From an uncultured Sphingomonadaceae bacterium (lineage in GTDB: Bacteria > Pseudomonadota > Alphaproteobacteria > Sphingomonadales > Sphingomonadaceae), in NCBI GenBank assembly GCA_947504025.1, contig CANNFX010000003.1, forward strand, positions 1 through 64,000: a stretch of 64,000 nucleotides of DNA, read 5' to 3'. A program made the position numbers and the translations under genes. This document shows, in pieces, positions 63,255-64,000 of this stretch (within the stretch, counting starts at the first letter, position 1; each line of letters opens with the position of its first letter). The notes under the pieces were generated by a model that made no database searches, had not been told where the DNA came from, and saw only the letters and a program-made list of their open reading frames with translations.

Positions 63255-64000
63255 TCATAGCTGTGTGACGGCCATCCAACTGGCCATTCCGATCATGAAG
63301 AGATTTTCAGTCAGTGAAACGAAGCCCAGCGGGACGTTATTTGATCCTCCGACACAGGCGCATTTGATTTCGCGCTTTTGGATGTAGACTGCATAGAAGA
63401 CTGACACTGCGCCAATTGTCCCGATGAACAGGGCTATTGGGATCGACAGCCAGGGCAGCAAGCGCCCGGCCATCAGTATCCCCGCGGCCGCCTCAGCAAA
63501 GGGGTATATTCGTGCGTAGGGAACCCATCGTTGTGCCAGCAGATCATATCCCAGAAACATGCTCGAAAATTTCTCAACATCCTGCAATTTCAGCATCGCG
63601 AGAATCGTCATCGAAAAGGCGATAAACCATTCGGCGGCACGGGTAGTGAGCAATGCATTTTGTGTCGCATAGCTGAGCGAAAGCGCTAGCCCTGCAGCAA
63701 CTATAAATACCGCAATCACCGGCTGGTAACTTGTTGCATCCTTGTCGGGAATTGGACTGCCGAAATAGGCGCGTAGATCGGTATATCCGCCGATGCGCTC
63801 GGCATTGATAAAGGTCTGCGGTGTGGTTGAAACCGAGTGCCTTTCCTTGAATATGTCGGTTTCTTCGCGCGTTGTCAGGTGATGGTCCTCAACGTCGAAG
63901 CCTTGTTTTTCGAGAAGATGCTTTGACTTCAGTCCGTATGGGCAGACATGTTTTTCCATGACCATCCGGTAAAGTTGAGCGGTTTTCCTAGTACTTGTCT
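63255..64000 (-). CDS. Glutaredoxin-MauE/DoxX fusion, 5' end cut by the window edge
   Basis: The frame is open to the right edge, and the upstream residues KTAQLYRMVMEKHVCPYGLK read as authentic protein, so the true start lies beyond 64000. The N-terminal domain is glutaredoxin-like with a single Cys (CPYG) and STTPQTFINAERIGGYTDL. Four hydrophobic helices follow from about residue 80, with the MauE/DoxX pattern (YPFAEAAAGILMAG) and two cysteines in KCACVGG. It may pass electrons or disulfides across the inner membrane. Beside the decayed metal-type gene. Confidence 0.82.
   Translation of the reverse strand, partial: TSTRKTAQLYRMVMEKHVCPYGLKSKHLLEKQGFDVEDHHLTTREETDIFKERHSVSTTPQTFINAERIGGYTDLRAYFGSPIPDKDATSYQPVIAVFIVAAGLALSLSYATQNALLTTRAAEWFIAFSMTILAMLKLQDVEKFSSMFLGYDLLAQRWVPYARIYPFAEAAAGILMAGRLLPWLSIPIALFIGTIGAVSVFYAVYIQKREIKCACVGGSNNVPLGFVSLTENLFMIGMASWMAVTQL

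Overview
The window looks like a chromosomal core segment of an alphaproteobacterium, most likely a sphingomonad of the Erythrobacteraceae type. I base this on protein sequences and gene order: a type-2 LeuA, a RibBA with a degenerate second domain, the operon mreB-mreC-mreD-mrdA-rodA, yqeY-dnaG-rpoD, a sigma-EcfG-type promoter and a DUF4170 protein. Base composition is moderately GC-rich. I see no rRNA, CRISPR array, insertion sequence, prophage or integration site. Two tRNA genes are present: Glu-UUC at the left edge and Lys-CUU near 51.9 kb. No gene-free stretch exceeds 300 bases.

Layout. 0-4 kb: tRNA-Glu, recJ, a flavodoxin-like protein, and a pair made of an unknown protein and an AHH-type putative nuclease. 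4-12.4 kb (minus strand): branched-chain amino acid block miaA, ilvB, ilvN, ilvC, leuA, then an amidohydrolase and a nitronate monooxygenase. A leucine-rich leader peptide with an RNA fold precedes leuA, and a dyad precedes ilvB. 12.4-18 kb: serB, a Coq4-like gene, a REP-like inverted repeat, a nitroreductase, purL and a membrane protein. 18-26 kb (plus strand): xseB, ispA, coaD, a periplasmic cyclophilin, queA, an ABC-2 exporter, two outer-membrane barrel proteins and tgt. 26-31 kb: rpsD, chorismate mutase, trmJ, nrdR, glyA, rpiB. 31-36 kb: a sterol-desaturase-family protein, then rpoD, dnaG and yqeY. 36-42 kb: carA, a small unknown membrane protein, carB and greA.

42-44.3 kb holds a minus-strand operon of five small, mostly membrane-associated proteins behind a textbook GGAAC-N16-CGTT general-stress promoter, divergent from eno. 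44-51 kb: eno, an M13 metallopeptidase, an EamA transporter, ribH, an HTH-RibBA fusion, DUF6356 and a YeiH-type transporter. 52-58 kb: tRNA-Lys and the cell-elongation operon. 58-64 kb: mutL, a lipoprotein, an M28 peptidase, a MaoC-like hydratase, a decayed metal-locus outer-membrane gene, and a glutaredoxin-MauE fusion that runs off the right edge.

Most interesting observations: (1) a helix-turn-helix domain fused to RibBA, with a perfect 18-bp palindrome centred on a TATAAT box 12 bp upstream of its start codon, suggesting that this enzyme may control its own gene; (2) a 16-residue leader peptide with four non-preferred leucine codons before leuA, plus a long-range stem reaching the leuA ribosome-binding region; (3) the stress operon; (4) the AHH nuclease pair; (5) an extra gene translationally coupled between carA and carB; (6) a multiply broken gene beside the Grx-MauE gene. 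All functions are read from sequence alone without database searches.
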